Under the pieces are notes generated by a model. It saw nothing but the letters and a program-made list of their open reading frames with translations, was not told where the DNA came from and ran no database searches. A program made the translations under genes and the position numbers. This document shows positions 37,813-49,700 of a DNA stretch of 64,000 nucleotides, piece by piece (position 1 is the first letter of the stretch; the number at the start of each line of letters is the position of its first letter). The stretch spans positions 8,520,206 to 8,584,205 of the forward strand of contig VXAZ01018984.1 of NCBI GenBank assembly GCA_013399875.1. Direction: 5' to 3'. This DNA comes from Gymnorhina tibicen (Eukaryota; Chordata; Aves; Passeriformes; Artamidae).

Positions 37813-37856
37813 TCCTTGAGAGAATGCTTAGTGAAAACTAGGCATTTTCTCAAGGA
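37813..37856 (+). ncRNA. candidate structured RNA hairpin (20-pair stem, GAAA loop)
   Basis: The left arm at 37813-37832 pairs base for base with the right arm at 37837-37856, without a bulge, around GAAA at 37833-37836. Eighteen pairs are Watson-Crick. The two others, 37828 with 37841 and 37822 with 37847, are U.G and G.U in RNA made from the + strand, but would be A-C mismatches on the other strand. The loop is of the stable GNRA class. A smaller hairpin, CATGCT-GGC-AGCATG, lies just upstream at 37783-37797. It sits in intron 2 of PDLIM5 and would be co-transcribed. The loop is shorter than in typical microRNA precursors. I do not recognise it as a known RNA; it could instead be a relic of an inverted-repeat transposon. 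Confidence 0.45.
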
Positions 37857-40800
37857 TGATAGGGCCTTAAATATCTTCAGACATTCTGGCACATGACTGT
37901 AAATTGTTTTCCATCACTCAAGTGTTTCAGAAGTATTTTTCGGAAGTTTTTTTGGAATTGCCCATGTGCTTCTTGCAAATATGATTCTAGTCACAATGTC
38001 TAAGTTATTTTGCCTTAGGCCTTTTGACAACTTGTTTTTTTGGCATTGTGACATTATTTCTTCTCCAAATCAGAACATCAGTTGTATATTGTTGTTCAAG
38101 AAGTATTGCCAGTCCTATCTTGGTGGCAATCTTTTCATTGCTATCTTTTCATGTCTTTGTTCTCCTGAATGCTTCTAGTGGCTTGGAACAGCAAGACCAG
38201 ATGCTTAGTCTTGTTACATGCCAACAGAGCTGCATTTGAACAGAATAGTTTCATTATTCCTTCTTGATGCAAGTGTGAATTTTCACTCATTTTAATAATC
38301 CTTTGAATTCCAGTTGGTGTTTCCACATTTTAACTTGTGTGTTAGTACCTGGATAAAATGTTCAAACTACATGTTAAATACATGAATTGTATCAGAATTT
38401 ATTGCTGTATGTGTAATTAGCTACTTCCTTTTCACACCAGCAAGATCAAAATCAGGGATTGTACTTTCTAGTAACTGCTACTGGACTTGCAGTAATTATG
38501 AGATAGTGGCATTCTGTCAAAAATGAAAGCTGAAGGCACCTTTTCTGAAGTTGTTTCTGCTTCCTCACATCCTGTAGCAGTTGGACTGTTTTAAGGGAAA
38601 GAGGAGAGCTAGCAAAGGTTCTTGCTCATGGAGGGGCAGAGCTGCAAGGAAATCACGATCAGTCAAGCCATGACAAGTGAGAGATCGCACCAGTTAATAA
38701 TCCTTCTGGCACTGGTATGTGGAAACTGTTCCTGCTTATTAACAACCTGTTCTGGGGCAGGAGAGGGAAGCTGAGAGCTGCTGCTGGCATTTGAGTTCAT
38801 TTGTTTGCTGTTAGGTGTTTGTAAAATAAAAGAGTGCGTATTCAAAAGGCCAGTACATGGTGCAGTTGCTCTGCTTTGTAAACCTACTTTATATTTTTGG
38901 ATCCTTTTCTGCCCAGTTGTGTGCAAGAGTAATTTAAGCTACGTGGTGCCTCTCCTGCTCTAAGTAGTTAATGTCCTCTCATGCTCCTCTGTAGATATGT
39001 AGTTCCACATTTAGTGCATGTGAGGATGGATAGAATGAGTGATTTGTGTATGCAACACATCGTTGAAAGTGCCAGAACTAAGTTAGTTTGGTTTTATTTG
39101 GAGCTTTTTGTTTGTTTATTTGTTTTTGTGGAAGACATTAGACAAACATTAAAGGTTGTAATACAGTAAGAGGAAAATTTTAAGGAGAAGAGAGAGGGTT
39201 GAAACCATTTGTCTTTTTCCTAGAATGTGAACCCACAGGCATGCTCAGCGATGTTTGCTTAGAGGGAAAACTCAAACTGTGTTAGTTGTTCTTTGACATC
39301 AATTTCTGAATGTGGGACTATAGGGATACACAGCTCAATCATGTTAAAATATATGTTGTTGTTGGGGTTACTGCTGTCAGAACTGAGAATGAGATGTGAG
39401 AGATGGTTTTGTGGTTCTTTGCTGGCAAAATGGATGGATGCCTGTGGGCTCTCCCCATTTTCCCATGGGCTGTAATGAGTCGAAGGGCTGGTTTGGGTCT
39501 GCTTCAACCGAGTCACTGCTCCATCACAGCAGTGGAGCTCTGTATGGAGGGAAAGGGATGAAGCAGAGCTGGAGAACCTGGGAGGACAAGCCAGGAGGCA
39601 AGACCAGCCCTCTCACCAGGACTTGGATGGGACCTGCTGTTGGGGTCCATAGCCAGACCAAGAAGAATGGTTTGTGCTTTGTCTAATGCTTTTTTTCCTT
39701 ATACCTTATCTTTAATGGTTATTGTTGTGCTGTGCATGCTTTAGGTTACAGCTTTAGAAATCAGTCTGAAAACACCTTTAAAGTTATAGGGAGAAAAAGG
39801 AGGGAAATGAAAATGTAGCAAGTGGGAGTACAGCCACATGGAGGGAGGTGAGGGCAGAGTTTCCTAGTGGTGATACATAGCAAAGTACTCTGGTAATCAG
39901 ACAGGTTTTTTGACCTAAGCTAACTTTGATCCTTGCTTTGTTTGGGGAAAAGCTTTAGCTTATTTGCAGGACTGCCTCATAACCCCTTTTTATAGCTGCT
40001 TGTGTCAGCGCTTTCCACAGCAAACCCTGCATTAGAGTTCTTATAACTCAGCCGTATAAATTTGATCTGGACTTTAAAACTGGCATGTATGTTCTTGATT
40101 TGGAAGTGAGTATCAAGGCTGGCTGGCTAATCTGTTGGCTATGCGAATAATATTGCTGTAGTAAAGGCTGTGAGGAACACGATACAGCTCTCAGTTTCCA
40201 TTGAGTGCAGAGGAAGCTTATTTGCCTCAAAGAGCAGGTGCTCTCGTGCTTTTTTTTTTTTCTCTCATGCAGAAGTGGTAAGCTGGACCTCAAGTGTCCC
40301 AAGCCTGTCAGGAGTCTGGAGTGTAAGTTTTTGCTTCCCTCCCATCAGGGAAGCAGGTGAGGAAGGGCTTTGGTGAGCCATCCCATTAGGTATATCATGC
40401 TGGAGCACAGTGTTACCCTGTTTGTGCTTGTGGTGGTCAGTGTTGGCCCTGAGTGTTCCATACTGCTGCCTCTGTGGGTTGTGAGGTCCTGGGGGAGCAG
40501 GAGTCAGGTCAGATGTGCAATTTGTGTGATGGAGCTGATGCTGCTACAGAGCGTGTGTCCCCCACCTTGTATTTTGGAGTGAGCTTCTGTTCTTCTCTTT
40601 CATTAATTCACCAAAGGGGTGCTTTTTAGCTTACTTTGAGGTCTCTCTATGTTTGTGAGGTTGCTGTTAAAATACTGATTATCAGTGCAAGGTGATACTT
40701 TGGTCAGGTGAAATGAGGCTAGGGATAAACAAAGTAGTAACAGGTAATGAGTGTAAATATTAGCATAAAGTGTATTGTAGCAAGGAGATAAAGCCCTGTG

Positions 40801-41515
40801 GTTTGAAAAGGCAGAATGCTATTTGATAAAAGAGTTTGCCTCTTTGCTTATTTTGTGATTCTGCAAAGCTATTTTGTAATGTTCTTTCTCTAAATAAGTA
40901 TGTTGTGTTTTGGCTTTTTACTTATTTAAAATACTTTATTATGGGGAAGAATGTAGACTGAAAAAGTAGCAGTAGTGATACAAAGATCATTGTCTGGTTG
41001 CCTTCTGCTTTGGTTAGTCATGACTTTAAAGTGAATTGCTACAGCCAACTGTGGATCAAATGCTCGAGGGGTAAAAATCAAGCTGGAGGGATATCAGCTA
41101 GCCCAGGGAGTTTTAAATCAGGATTAATGGGTTACATTCTCAGAGAAAGTTGCAGATGGCATTGAAGGATGTTTGTGCAATAGGGGAACATTATTTACTG
41201 TCAGACAACAAAGCAGTTTCTTTGGGAAAGTCATTGTGGTGTATCATCACAGAAGCTGGTTGCAGCTAGGATTGATTCGAGGCAAACAGTTTGGAAAACA
41301 TAAAAGGCAGCTTCCATCTCTAGTCAAATAGACCTTTGTCCTATGAGTAACTGCAATTTAAGTAATTCACTTATTACTGCATAAAAGCAAAATAATGACA
41401 GCTCAAAGAAGAGGTGCTTGTCAAGTTTTCTTCTTAGTCATGTGAGGGGAAAAATAGGTGGTTATATGTTAAATAGAAATCAATTAGGCTGCAAATTACA
41501 TTGATTCAGAAATAG

Positions 41516-41540
41516 ATGCACATGTGTGTGCACACATGCA
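41516..41540. repeat. 25-nt alternating purine-pyrimidine run (Z-DNA type)
   Basis: Strict purine-pyrimidine alternation runs for 25 bases, mostly GT/CA steps. At its centre is the perfect 12-base palindrome TGTGTGCACACA. Such runs can adopt Z-DNA under negative supercoiling. Confidence 0.75.
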
Positions 41541-42229
41541 ATTTCCCTGGAAAGACTCTTTCAAAATATCTAAATAAATCTTAAGAGTAGAAGTAAAAAA
41601 GCTGTTGGTTATTGCAAAACAAAATAGTGTGCTGGCTAAAATTTAGCTCAATAAAGCAGGTGTGTTCCAGGGTGTTTTGGGCCGCTTGCATTTCAAAACC
41701 CGAGTTTAACTACACTGAGATGACTTTTTATACCTTGCTTTTGAAGTTCATCCTGGATCAAGAACTGCTTTACTTTTGTTCTGTCTCCATTTGGAATGTG
41801 TCTTTGGACAATATTTGTGGGTTTGGAATTCTGATGTTGAAAACCGCAAGAACAACAAATTTTTATAAATTTTTTTAGAACTTTTTTTGCCAAACAAAGC
41901 TGAAATCTAATATTAGATGGGTGATTTTGGTTGTTTGTTAGAAAGCGTCCTGAGCATCTCCGGATGGCCAGGCTGGTTTTTGGCTTTCAGCCGTGTAGCT
42001 GATTGCTGCAGAGGGGCACCAGTTTCCTGCGGGGGGCTGCGGGAGTGAGTGGCCTAAGCAGGTGCCTGGTCATGAAATGTCTCTCCTGCTTGCCTCCCTT
42101 GCCTCCCCTTCAGTCTCCAAATGAGCTTTCCAGAGTACAGAGACGTGGAATTAAGTGGGAGGAAACATTCCTGGTTTGGCAATTTTGTAGCTTTCAAGTC
42201 TGTGGTGTAACATCAAGGAAAAAGTCTGA

Positions 42230-42247
42230 TTTTTTTTTTTTTTTTTT
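42230..42247 (+). repeat. T18 homopolymer
   Basis: There are eighteen consecutive T residues, with no retrocopy body recognised on either side. Confidence 0.9.
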
Positions 42248-43992
42248 GTAGCTCTAATTCATGATTGACTTAAAAAAAGGTGCCTCATACTATAAATACA
42301 GAATTAAAACAGCTCCATCAAGTATTTGAAGAATATTTGTGGTGCTTAGATGTTAGTTGGATTATTAGATAGCCAGTTTTATAATTTTAATGCTATACTC
42401 TCTCCGCATACATCCTGTTGCATTGGTTCCATATGGGGACACAGGCACATTTAATAAAGATATGTTGTAAGAATATCCTTTTTTTCCAGGTAATTCTGTA
42501 CTTTATGTGTTACTGGTGCAGGATAATGTTACTAAGATAAGGTTAAATTTGTACTGTAAGAACAAAATCACTGTACAGGACAAAAAAAAAGTGGTACAAA
42601 AGTAGTAATGAGAATATTATGTAGGTGATAATATATAAGCTTCAAATGGTATTTATGTCTTCTATATCTGTTGAATTTTTTTTTAAATCTAGGTGAAAAA
42701 AATTAAATAAATGGAGTTTGTTTCCCTTGTGACAAGAAATATGGGCCACCTTTCTCTTGTTTTTGTTTTGAATATCGATGCAATTTTGGTTCAAGTATGT
42801 ATACAGTTTGGCATATGTAATCTCCAGCACATACACAAATTTATTGTTTGTAATGGTAATGCACAGTTCAGCATCTAAGAAGTGTCAAAACTGAGGCTTC
42901 CAGGGTCTGCAGTCTGAAAAAGATCCTTAATTGTTTCAAATGTTCTAATTCCTCGTGCTGTGTTCAGTGTAGATGTTTGTTTATTTTGATATACTTGTGA
43001 TAATATTCCTCCTGCACCTGTGGTGAAAGTGCCCTTGTAGCTTCAGTCCCACTTCAACACAGGTGCTTCACAAGCCAAGGCTGCTGACCAGTACTTTCAG
43101 GGAATACCCACACTCTGGCTGAGATTTCCTAGAAGTATCAACCTCAGCTCTTTTGCTTAGTCAGATCTCTTATTCAGAATCAGTAGGTGTTGCTTAGAAG
43201 TCTCAGCCACTGTGTCTAGATAAAGAGATTACTGCTCTGGCATCCCTCTGCATGTGCAGTTCTTCACACTCTTGTCCAGTAATTTGTTTGGATACGTCTC
43301 TGACAGCCTCACCTATAAGACATATTCAATTCCCTGTCTATACAACAGGGCCAGGGACTCATCACACTTCTCAGGACCTATTTGCTCTTTTCCTCATCTC
43401 CGAGGTGCAATTTCCAGCCATATTTTTAAGGAATTTTCATCCTGTGCTTTTGCTGGAATGAATTTACAGCCATCTCCCACATGTGTTTGCGAAGAGTTTC
43501 ATCCCCTGTAGGCAACAATTTAAGAATGACCTCTTGAAAGTCAGGTGGTTGGTTGTGGGTTGTTGTGTGTTGGCCGCTAGAATCAAACAAAAATGTTTGG
43601 CTTTGTTTTTTTAATTAATAAATTTGTTTTCATTTACACTTCTGTGGATGGTAAGGCCTTCCACCCCTCCATGGAAATAGCTACCCTGAAGCCTGCTTTT
43701 GAAGTCTTAGTCCTGAATTGTGTGTAGGTTGCGTTTTTCTTTTTTCATCACGAATTACAACGTGTGTCAGCATCGTGTGCGTTTGCGCACGTTCTGAGAA
43801 AGCTAAATTTTATTCACTTGGGGACTCCAGCCACAAAGCTCTGCAATCCATCTGACCTTTAGCTTTTAGCACCCTTACGTTCCTTTCCCTTTTCCAGACC
43901 TTGCTGGCAAATGTCAGCGTGCTATAACATATCGGTTTAGGGATCTGTTTATGGCAGGTTCCACCCCTCATCCAAAGGTTTGAGGAGCTTTC

Positions 43993-44002
43993 CTATAAAT
44001 AG
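43993..44002. promoter_or_regulatory. MEF2-consensus site CTATAAATAG
   Basis: The site is an exact match to YTAWWWWTAR, 2.6 kb upstream of exon 3. It is a candidate muscle regulatory site; chance matches at this density are expected. Confidence 0.25.
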
Positions 44003-44993
44003 CTATATTGGTCATAGCTTTCTATATGCTCCTGGGCTTCCCTGATTGGTGTTTTATAGTAATCAGGTCTCTTAGCTCACAATTTGGGTATGAATGTCCA
44101 ATTTTGGCTTTTTTGTTGAAGGCTTCTGTAAAAGGGTCTACTACACAACTTGCAATTCTTATGACTTTAGCAAGTCAAGTAGTTTTTCTGAAATCAGGGT
44201 GTCTCCTTTTTCCTTTGCTTCTTACTTTACTTCCTTGCATGGAACTTGCTCTGCTAACTCTTCCTTGTTAGCACTGGTTTCAACTCTGGATAAAATAGCT
44301 ATTTTGACTCATACTGCAGAAGGACTGGCTGCTATTTTGAATCTGAAGAGATGACAATTCTTCCTTCATATCAGGCCTCTTCTTTCACCAGGTTAACACC
44401 AAGTGGAAGGATTTTTCTGATTTTGTTGAAAATTTTGTCTATTGTTTTTTAGCTGCTAAAGGTTGCTACTGCAATGAGCAAGTATGGAATTGATGTTGAA
44501 AAATGCCAGCAGTGATGCATTGAACGTGAAATTTCTTGGGTTTAGTCTGTATGTTGTCGAATGGTAACATTTTTGGAGTTTTGCATTTGCATATGTCTTG
44601 CAACATTACACAATATTTTTTCTCAGTTAAATATTTGTCTTCAGATGCTGTCCAATACACATCATAGCTGTCATGTATTATATAGTCTGTTGGATTTTAG
44701 GAAAGCCTTAACCGTATCTGGTAGGCTGATGGGACACTTTGCACGGGTTTACCCTACACAAATGCAAAGACTGGGCACCTGATATTTCATGCATTGCTAC
44801 CTCTATACCCACAGACAGTTTCAAGAGCTAGCCTCACTTTTCCTGTTCAAGTCAACGATGTGGAGGCTGGTGACTGTGCTTTGTAAAGTAACAACAAGGA
44901 ACCAAAACTTTTGTCCCTACTGCATGAACTAAAACAGGGGCAGTTAAAAAACGGTGAAGATGTAAACCTTCCTTCGGCCTACCTTTGAGAAGT

Positions 44994-45395
44994 CATGGAA
45001 TCAAAGAATTGTTAAGGTTGGAAAAGACCTCTAAGGGTCACCAGGTCCAACTGTCAGGGTAGCACCACCACCATGTTCACCATTAAGCCATGTCCTCAGG
45101 TGCCTTATCTGCACATTTTTGAACACTTCTAGGGATGGTGATTCCACCATTTCCCTGGGAAAGCCTATTCCAGTGCTTGATAATGTTTTCCGTGAAGAAA
45201 TTTTTCCTAGTATCCAAACTAAACCTCCTCTAGTACAGCTTGAGACCATTTGCTCTCATCCCATCACTTTTTAGCTGGGAGAAGAGACTGACCCCCACCT
45301 CACTACACCAGCCGCTTTTCAGGCAATTGTAGAGAGGGATGAGGTCTCCCTTGAGCCTCCTTTTCTCCAGGCTGAACAGTCCCAGTTCTTGAGTC
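44994..45395 (-). mobile_element. CR1 LINE fragment (antisense)
   Basis: CATGGAATCAAAGAATTG at the left is a decayed CR1 3' tail. Next comes GGTTGGAAAAGACCTCTAAG and the CCAGGTCCAACTGTCAGGGT block, like the copy at 15216. It runs about 400 bases, into the last part of the reverse-transcriptase frame, and ends near CCAGGCTGAACAGTCCCAG. It is 5'-truncated and non-coding. The 5' edge is approximate. Confidence 0.9.
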
Positions 45396-46558
45396 ATGTG
45401 CTATATCACCATTGTGGCTCACGGTGAATTCCAGTTTTGGAAATGAAGATAAAGTAATTCTGCTGTTTGCAGCACTTCCCTAAAAACAGTGATTTCTTCA
45501 AGGAACATACTCGTGCTTGCAGGCAGAGGACAGAGTTGTGAGGTTTTGCGTGCACAGCACCAGCAGCTACAATATCTCTGCTGTAAGATAGGAAATAGTT
45601 CTGGAAACAAAGAGGGAATTTGCACCATCAAGGACTTTTTTTTTTCAGCCAGCTATAATCTGGCTATGCTGTGATTAGCAGATTGAGGACCAGGGATCAG
45701 TGCACAGATCAGTACATAGATCTTACCATGTGTTGCTTTAATTTCTGTTTCTGTTCTTGGGAATGAAGGTAGTTGAAATTCAGTGGCAAAAGATGAAAAG
45801 ATTAATTTATTGTTCAGTTGGGGCCAATAATGTGAACTTTACAGAGGTTTCTGTTGCAAGACTATTTAATTCAAGTGGACCAAAAGCGGTTGAAATGAAC
45901 CTTGGCAGTGACCTTGATCAAAGAGTCAGATTGCTCAAGAGGCTTTTCTTATTCTGATCTGAATGTACTGCAGGTCACTGGGGCCTGTAAACCTACAGAG
46001 AGAGAGGCAAAACAATGTCCTGCAACCAGCCTGTCTGCGATGTTGAACTTTTGACTTTCTAGGAGTTGCAGCTTGGGAAAAGTCAGCTTCACTATTAACA
46101 GAGTCTTTCCCGCACATGACCAGTCATTGACAAATAAATGAACTTTGAAGAGATTTTTAAGTGGAAAATCCAGAATGGAAAAAGCTGGTTTACAGCCTTT
46201 CTCTCTTGTGGGAAAAATCTCATGTATGAAGAGAAAGATTGCTGGAACTTGGAGAGCAGGAAACTGAGTGCCTGTCCCTGCTTGTGTCTCTTTGTGAATG
46301 TCCAGAGCTTCCAACCAGTAAAGCAGAAGTGGAGTTTGATTTTGGAAAACGGGCTATTCTATGCAATACTTTCCTGTCACCGAAGTGAAATAAGAATGAA
46401 TAGGTATTGCAGCAATTTTCAGAGGACTTACAAAGGAGAAAAGATATATATTTTTTTCTTTCTATGAAACAGCGCTGTGAATAAGATATTATGGCTTGTG
46501 TTCAATATGAACATAAACCATCCAAGTTTCTCATTTACCATTCTTGTGCTTCTTTCAG
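45396..46558 (+). other. PDLIM5: PDLIM5 intron 2, 3' end
   Basis: This is unique sequence leading to the exon 3 acceptor. The last bases (ttcttgtgcttctttcag) form a good polypyrimidine tract and AG at 46557-46558. No other exon was recognised. Confidence 0.6.
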
Positions 46559-46710
46559 CTTAATGACGGTGGCAAGGCAGCCCAAGCACATGTGGGGATT
46601 GGTGATGTGGTTCTCACCATTGATGGGATAAGCACGGATGGGATGACTCATCTGGAAGCACAAAACAAGATCAAGGCCTGTACAGGCAATTTGAACATGA
46701 CTCTGCAAAG
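46559..46710 (+). CDS. PDLIM5: PDLIM5 coding exon 3: PDZ domain, C-terminal part
   Basis: These 152 bases continue in phase 0 from exon 2 and encode residues 33-82 plus two bases of codon 83 (Arg). The exon ends at AAG|GTAAGA in phase 2. The peptide begins LNDGGKAAQAHVGIGDVVLT and contains the PDZ core GDVVLTIDG (residues 47-55), with the second helix starting at MTHLEAQNKIK. His63 is the first helix position that usually reads the class I ligand Ser/Thr. The domain ends NLNMTLQR, where the family's PDZ stops. There is no frameshift or stop, and the domain looks intact. The next coding exon was not found in the remaining 17.3 kb. Confidence 0.94.
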
Positions 46711-49700
46711 GTAAGATAGCTTTTTCTTTATTTAAAGAGAATTTATCATCATCCTAACAGTTGTTTGGAGGATAAAAACATCTAAGTGGTTTGGCAAAGT
46801 CCATGGAGTTAAATGGCAGTGATTGAAAGATAAGCTGCCATAGCCTGCAATCTGTCTTGATTTGTAGCATTTTAGAAAACTTACTAGATGTTAACTATGT
46901 GACTTGACAAAGATTTTTTCCAACTTTATGTCACCTATTCTATTTCCTCTTCCTTTTGAGCTTCAGTTTTGTTTAATTAATTTGTTTAAAAACAGGTCTT
47001 ATTCATGCTTTTTTCCTCTTCCCTGGGTGACCAGAAACTTTTTTTTTTTTGGGTCAAGTCCTACAGCACCATTTTTGTTGGCTAACAGAATGATGGATTT
47101 AAGTAGTTAACCCTTGAGTTAAGTGGATGAAAATACTTCAGCTCAGAGTCTGGGAGATGCTTCCCAGGGTGATACCACCATGTCACAAAGTAGCAGCCTC
47201 CCTTTGCTAATTGGAGTGTCTGCTGTAGAGGTTACAGCTTGGTCCAGTCTCATTACTGAAACATAGAGTTTATTGAATCCCAGCATATCTCTGGTATAGC
47301 TTGGGGCTATGTTTTGGGAGTTGTTGCAGGAAGGGAGCAGGATGCTCACATATGGGTTATTGAACCTGAAGCAGAATGAGCAGCAGCACAAGCAATAAAT
47401 TCCTTCAAGCTCTCAAAAACCTCTCAGGGCTAAATATTGTCTTTTGCTAGAAGACTGCTTTTTTGATTAAATGATGTGAGTGAACATATTGGAGGAGGAT
47501 TGGCCTCTGAATCCATCTCATAGGGAGAAACATCTTTCCTTATTTTCAAGGAAAACAGCAGTTGTATGCCATGATTGCTGTTCATGCCTGCCTTCAGCAG
47601 TGCAGAGTTCCTTGATAAGCGTTGGTTGAGGTCCATAACATATCTCTTCACCAGTTACTGATTGTTTTTTGTGGCAAATTATCCTTCCCTTAATGAAAGG
47701 ACTACATCTTTCTGAGAGTTCACCAGTATTAGAATAAAAGAGATGATGTGGTTGCAGATCTGACAAACATCCATCTCCAGGGTGGTGGTGCTTGTTCCCA
47801 GCCCTAAGTGATGTGTATTTGAATGATTGTGTGAGTGCTTTCTTCTGTAAGAGGCTGCAGTTCAGCCCTCCTTGTTGTTTCTTGTTTTTTTCATTGTCCT
47901 GTGCTTTGGTCCTTAGCTACCCTGACTAGGGGATTCCCTTTGCTTAATCTGAGGAAGGGAGTATCTTGTGGTGTGGTTCATGCCTAGGGCATCTCCCTGA
48001 GTGAAACTTGTAAAGGTGGCATGAAAAGTTTCTTTATGAAAGGCAGGCATTATACCAGCTCATTAGAAGAACTACATGTTGTATCTAGTGTGTCATTTGC
48101 TTTTCTGACTCCCAAGGAGACTGGCAGATGGCTTAGAAATGCACTTTCCAGGACCCACTGAGTCACTGCAGCAGGCGAGTTGGGTTGGCCCACTTTCTCC
48201 TGTCACCGTAATTGAATGGGCAGGGTTAATATCAGATATAGGAAAGTAATGGCAGGTGTGTCCCAGTCAGGTAATAACTTGTCTGAGGCTGCTTCTGGTT
48301 GGGTACAGGGATGAGTTACAGGGTTTGAAAATCAAATTAATCATGAGTTAGCCTGATCCCCTCCTGTTCTCACCCTTCCTACCTAGTGTAGCATCTGACT
48401 CACCACTGTTGGCTACCTGACAGCTGAAGACTAAGTCAGGATCAGACTAACAGAGATCAAAGGAACAGCCTTGGTCCTGGCATCTGGGGGTGCAGCAGAT
48501 GTCCTGTCTTGTGGCTCTGCTGCTTTGCAGTCTCATGGTCTCAGCTGTTTTGAATTCTGCCTGGATCCCAAGAAACCAAAGGTGTAGACAGTGTTCTCCT
48601 GGCTCCTCTGCCTATGAAAACTTCCTTGCTCTGCTGTTAAACAGCTCTGCTTTGGTTGTTTATTTGTTCTTTATAGCCTGGAAGAAGACACTTCTTGGAG
48701 TCAGACTGACTCATGCTAACTGGAGATGCTGGCTGCCCATGGGAAGGGAGCTTGAGAGTATAAACAGGGTGGCAAGATGCAAGATAAGCCATTTTAATAT
48801 CGAGAGCTCTCCATAGTTGTATTCTTCTGTTCTTGCCCCTTCTCCCAAAATGAAACAAATAAATAAAATAACTTAAGCTGTTACTGTTTACATGCAGGAT
48901 TACAGAGATACTGTCAATGTGAAGCAAAGCTGGCCTTCAAAATATGGGTTGGTGCCATAGAATAGGAAAACCTAAGACATATTTTATTTTGCTATTACTG
49001 CTTTTTATTTATCTTTCGTTTTCACACTTCTGAGATTTTTATCTACTTTCACACGGACTGCTGACAGTTTGAAGTACAATGCAAGGATGTTGAGGTTAGT
49101 TTTGAAAGAGTACATCAGTTCTTAGATACTGCCCTAGTTCGCTGCTGCTTTAAAGGAACACAATGGTTAGATGGTTAGTGGTGATACTTTGAGGATGTAC
49201 TCCAGCATCCCAATTTGCACAGTGACCAGGGCATGGCAACACCTCGCCTTTTAAAAGCTGCAAAGGAAACTTCTTGAATCTACATGGCAAAGGCAAGAGA
49301 GGAAATTCTTTATTATCAGATTCCTTATTATGCATATTTTAACTTGATAGTTAACCTATTTAGGTTTTCACTTGGCTTCCTCTCTTCTTCATGTGCAAAG
49401 TAGAAAAAATAAAATTAAAGAGAAACTAAACAAGGGGCAAGAAGGAGCTTGTCTGGGAGGTTGGAAGGGATATTTAAAACATTGTCTTCAAAACCTTTAC
49501 TTACAGGTTTAAAGCAGTATATTTATGTAGGCAGATATGCATATACACCTTGTGGAAAACCAATTTAGATGTTTTGTAACTTGTAATTGAATGTTGGCAA
49601 AATATTTGAAGGGCAAATAAAAGCTTCCCTTTGTTCTGTGTAAGGCAATATTGCAGCTTGGTTTTTAAATATGGAATCGCTGTGTGTCCTGGAAAGGAAC

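Larger units (their letters stand above)
25943..44993 (+). other. PDLIM5: PDLIM5 intron 2, long CR1-free stretch
   Basis: This is 19 kb with no CR1 copy recognised and no exon of PDLIM5 or another gene. It holds a CpG-rich patch (27776-27940), T/G-rich and A/C-rich low-complexity tracts (28571-28660, 34327-34440), a G-quadruplex candidate (31326-31364), an AT-rich block (35440-35700), a long hairpin (37813-37856), an alternating purine-pyrimidine run (41516-41540), a T18 run (42230-42247) and a perfect MEF2-type site (43993-44002). Confidence 0.55.

Noticed and set aside
48490..48816. 108-codon frame with a hydrophobic, signal-like N-terminus
   Set aside because: It is a single intronic frame with no family match, no splice context and no promoter. 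Hydrophobic stretches are common in T-rich frames.
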